Source of the DNA: Pyropia yezoensis | Lineage: Eukaryota; Rhodophyta; Bangiophyceae; Bangiales; Bangiaceae | Direction of reading: 5' to 3' | Assembly: GCA_009829735.1 (NCBI GenBank) | Contig: CM020619.1 | Location: forward strand, 18,419,816 to 18,483,815 | Length of the DNA stretch: 64,000 nt | Shown here: positions 62,681 through 64,000 of the stretch, one piece after another | How positions within the stretch are numbered: the stretch's first letter is position 1 | Layout: every line of letters starts with the position of its first letter | Notes under the pieces: generated by a model | What the model was told of the DNA's origin: nothing | Seen by the model: only the letters and a program-made list of their open reading frames with translations | The model's database searches: none | Translations under genes and position numbers: made by a program

Positions 62681-63949
62681 ATGAGCGGAGTATGTAAAAG
62701 TAGGGTGGGAAGGGGTGCAAGGGGTCGAAGATAGGCGAGACAGGCGCACGAAGAGCACCGGCCGCCCTAGAAGCCTCTCGGGGGATAAGTCTGGGGATGG
62801 CCACTGCGCTCTGCTCCGCTGTGCCATCTCTACAGAGGCTGCGATGTGTGTCCGCAACTGGAGGCTGCCGACGACTACTGTAGCCGCCCTGCCGCGGCCC
62901 CCGTGGGCGCCCCATCCATTGCCCCCACCCCAGCCGCGCGAATCCACCGCAGCCGCCCGCCGGGTTCTGTTGTGGCCACATCTACACGCGGAGGCAGAGG
63001 CGAAGGTCGGAGCGCCCGCCCCGGCAGCAGCACGCGCGCGGCAGCCTCTTGATGCTCATCAAAACTTGAAGCCGCCACAGTAGCTGCGTCCACCGCCACG
63101 ACCGCCCAACGCCCCCCCTTAACCACCCATTATATCCGCAGTGTGCACCAGCAACTTTTACTGTGCCGGTGGAGGGGGAAAGATGGTCCCGCCTTTTGGG
63201 CGCGCCCCGTCCTTCCCGCTCCGACCTGCTGCACTCTTCGGTTCCCAACGGTGCAGCGACGGTCGTCCCATGTCTAAGTGAGAGTCGCGTACCATTCTTG
63301 TCGAATATATGCCCCTGTAGTTAAGTTCCTTGGGCGCGGATCACTGGCGTCCGGCTCGCTCTCGCGGGAGCATTCGCAATCTGAACGCTGTGGCGGGGGC
63401 CATCCGGCCACCGTGCCCCGCCTCGTCTCGGTCCCGCGACGGAGCTGCCACCCGCGGCTGCCACCATCGCGTACGTAGGTTGGGTTCGGCTTACCTCAAA
63501 CAACAGCCCGTCAGTCACACATCACGCAACCACAGTGTGCAAAGGCACCCGTCGGCTGATGCGGAGATCCGCGCGTTCCGTCGTCACCGCCAGAGAGACG
63601 GGAGTCGGCCGGGAACAGTGCGGAACAGTGGGGGGGGTGCTGGTGGAGGGGCCTTTTCTTTATCCCAGTGGCCAACGAGCCTCCCGACCCTTCACTCTCG
63701 AGGCCGCCGCTGTTTCCCGCTAGCCTCTCTCGCGACGCGGCAACGTTGTCTGCTGATGGAAGGGGGTGGGTGCCCCCCCCAGAGAGGCTGATCTTCTGGA
63801 GGGCTTCGCGGGGGACGGGAACTGTACCCGACTCGCGACGAGGCACAAGTAAACCCCCCCTCCCCACCGAAAGCCGTTGGCTGGCGCGCCCCGCCGACCG
63901 CCAGTTGCCGGGCACCCCCGCGTCCTCAGAGGCGTGCGCCGGGGGGGGG

Positions 63950-63997
<48 letters not shown>

Positions 63998-64000
63998 GCG
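62681..64000. other. Right-hand region without a supported gene
   Basis: Several open frames occur on both strands but none shows a domain or signal. Composition is moderately GC-rich. The window closes with an almost pure G run of 45 bases (63952-63996), which may be a real homopolymer or an assembly artefact at a contig edge. Confidence 0.4.
63952..63996. repeat. 45-base G homopolymer
   Basis: Uninterrupted G run followed by agcg at the window end. Shorter G/C runs of 21-28 bases occur elsewhere in the window (14977-15004, 28983-29010, about 38690-38710). Confidence 0.9.

Noticed and set aside
63952..63996. Terminal G run as a telomere
   Set aside because: A pure homopolymer has no telomere-like repeat unit; an assembly edge or simple repeat is more likely.

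Overview
The window looks like nuclear DNA of a very GC-rich eukaryote. The best guess is a bangiophyte red alga of the Porphyra/Pyropia group. That guess is inference from three things: strong GC bias with Ala/Gly/Pro-rich insertions inside otherwise recognisable eukaryotic proteins; mostly intronless genes with a few short, less GC-rich GT-AG introns; and Ty3/gypsy chromoviruses lying beside host genes. No rRNA, tRNA or CRISPR array was seen.

Layout, left half (1-40 kb): host genes. In order they are a Lys/Ala-rich histone H1-like protein with a three-fold 70-residue repeat (+), a pseudouridine-5'-phosphate glycosidase fused to a PfkB sugar kinase (+), a cytochrome P450 (-), a CWF19/CwfJ splicing or debranching factor with a giant insertion (-), an SMP-C2 lipid-transfer tether of the extended-synaptotagmin type (+), a C-terminal RING protein (-), a frameshifted DUF4291 gene (-), a spliced EF-hand protein (-), a spliced short-chain dehydrogenase/reductase (+), a small secreted Cys-containing protein (-) and an unidentified spliced gene (-). 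The spacers hold a 231-bp TA-flanked MITE, a 27-bp perfect inverted repeat, paired CCAAT boxes, homopolymer runs and a few coding-like orphan segments.

Layout, right half (40.7-61 kb): a nest of three different chromovirus-type LTR retrotransposons, all with gag-pol on the minus strand. Element A (about 40.7-44.0 kb) is a decayed gag tail plus PR-RT-RNaseH-INT. Element B (about 44.7-49.3 kb) has lost its 5' half but keeps RT(end)-RNaseH-INT-chromodomain. Element C (51630-61008) is structurally complete: 470-bp LTRs, CAAAG target duplication, primer-binding site, gag, pol with a terminal chromodomain, and a polypurine tract. A 1161-bp unit, made of the LTR, the polypurine tract and the adjacent 3' internal DNA, is present in two extra tandem copies left of C. 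The most unusual point is that B and C both carry a long plus-strand reading frame (about 650-710 codons). In both it is convergent with pol and lies between the chromodomain and the 3' LTR, so it is an antisense accessory gene conserved in two diverged elements.

Right end (61-64 kb): a dCTP pyrophosphatase-1/MazG-type gene interrupted by an amber codon at a position that is Gln in its relatives, then unannotated DNA ending in a 45-base G run.
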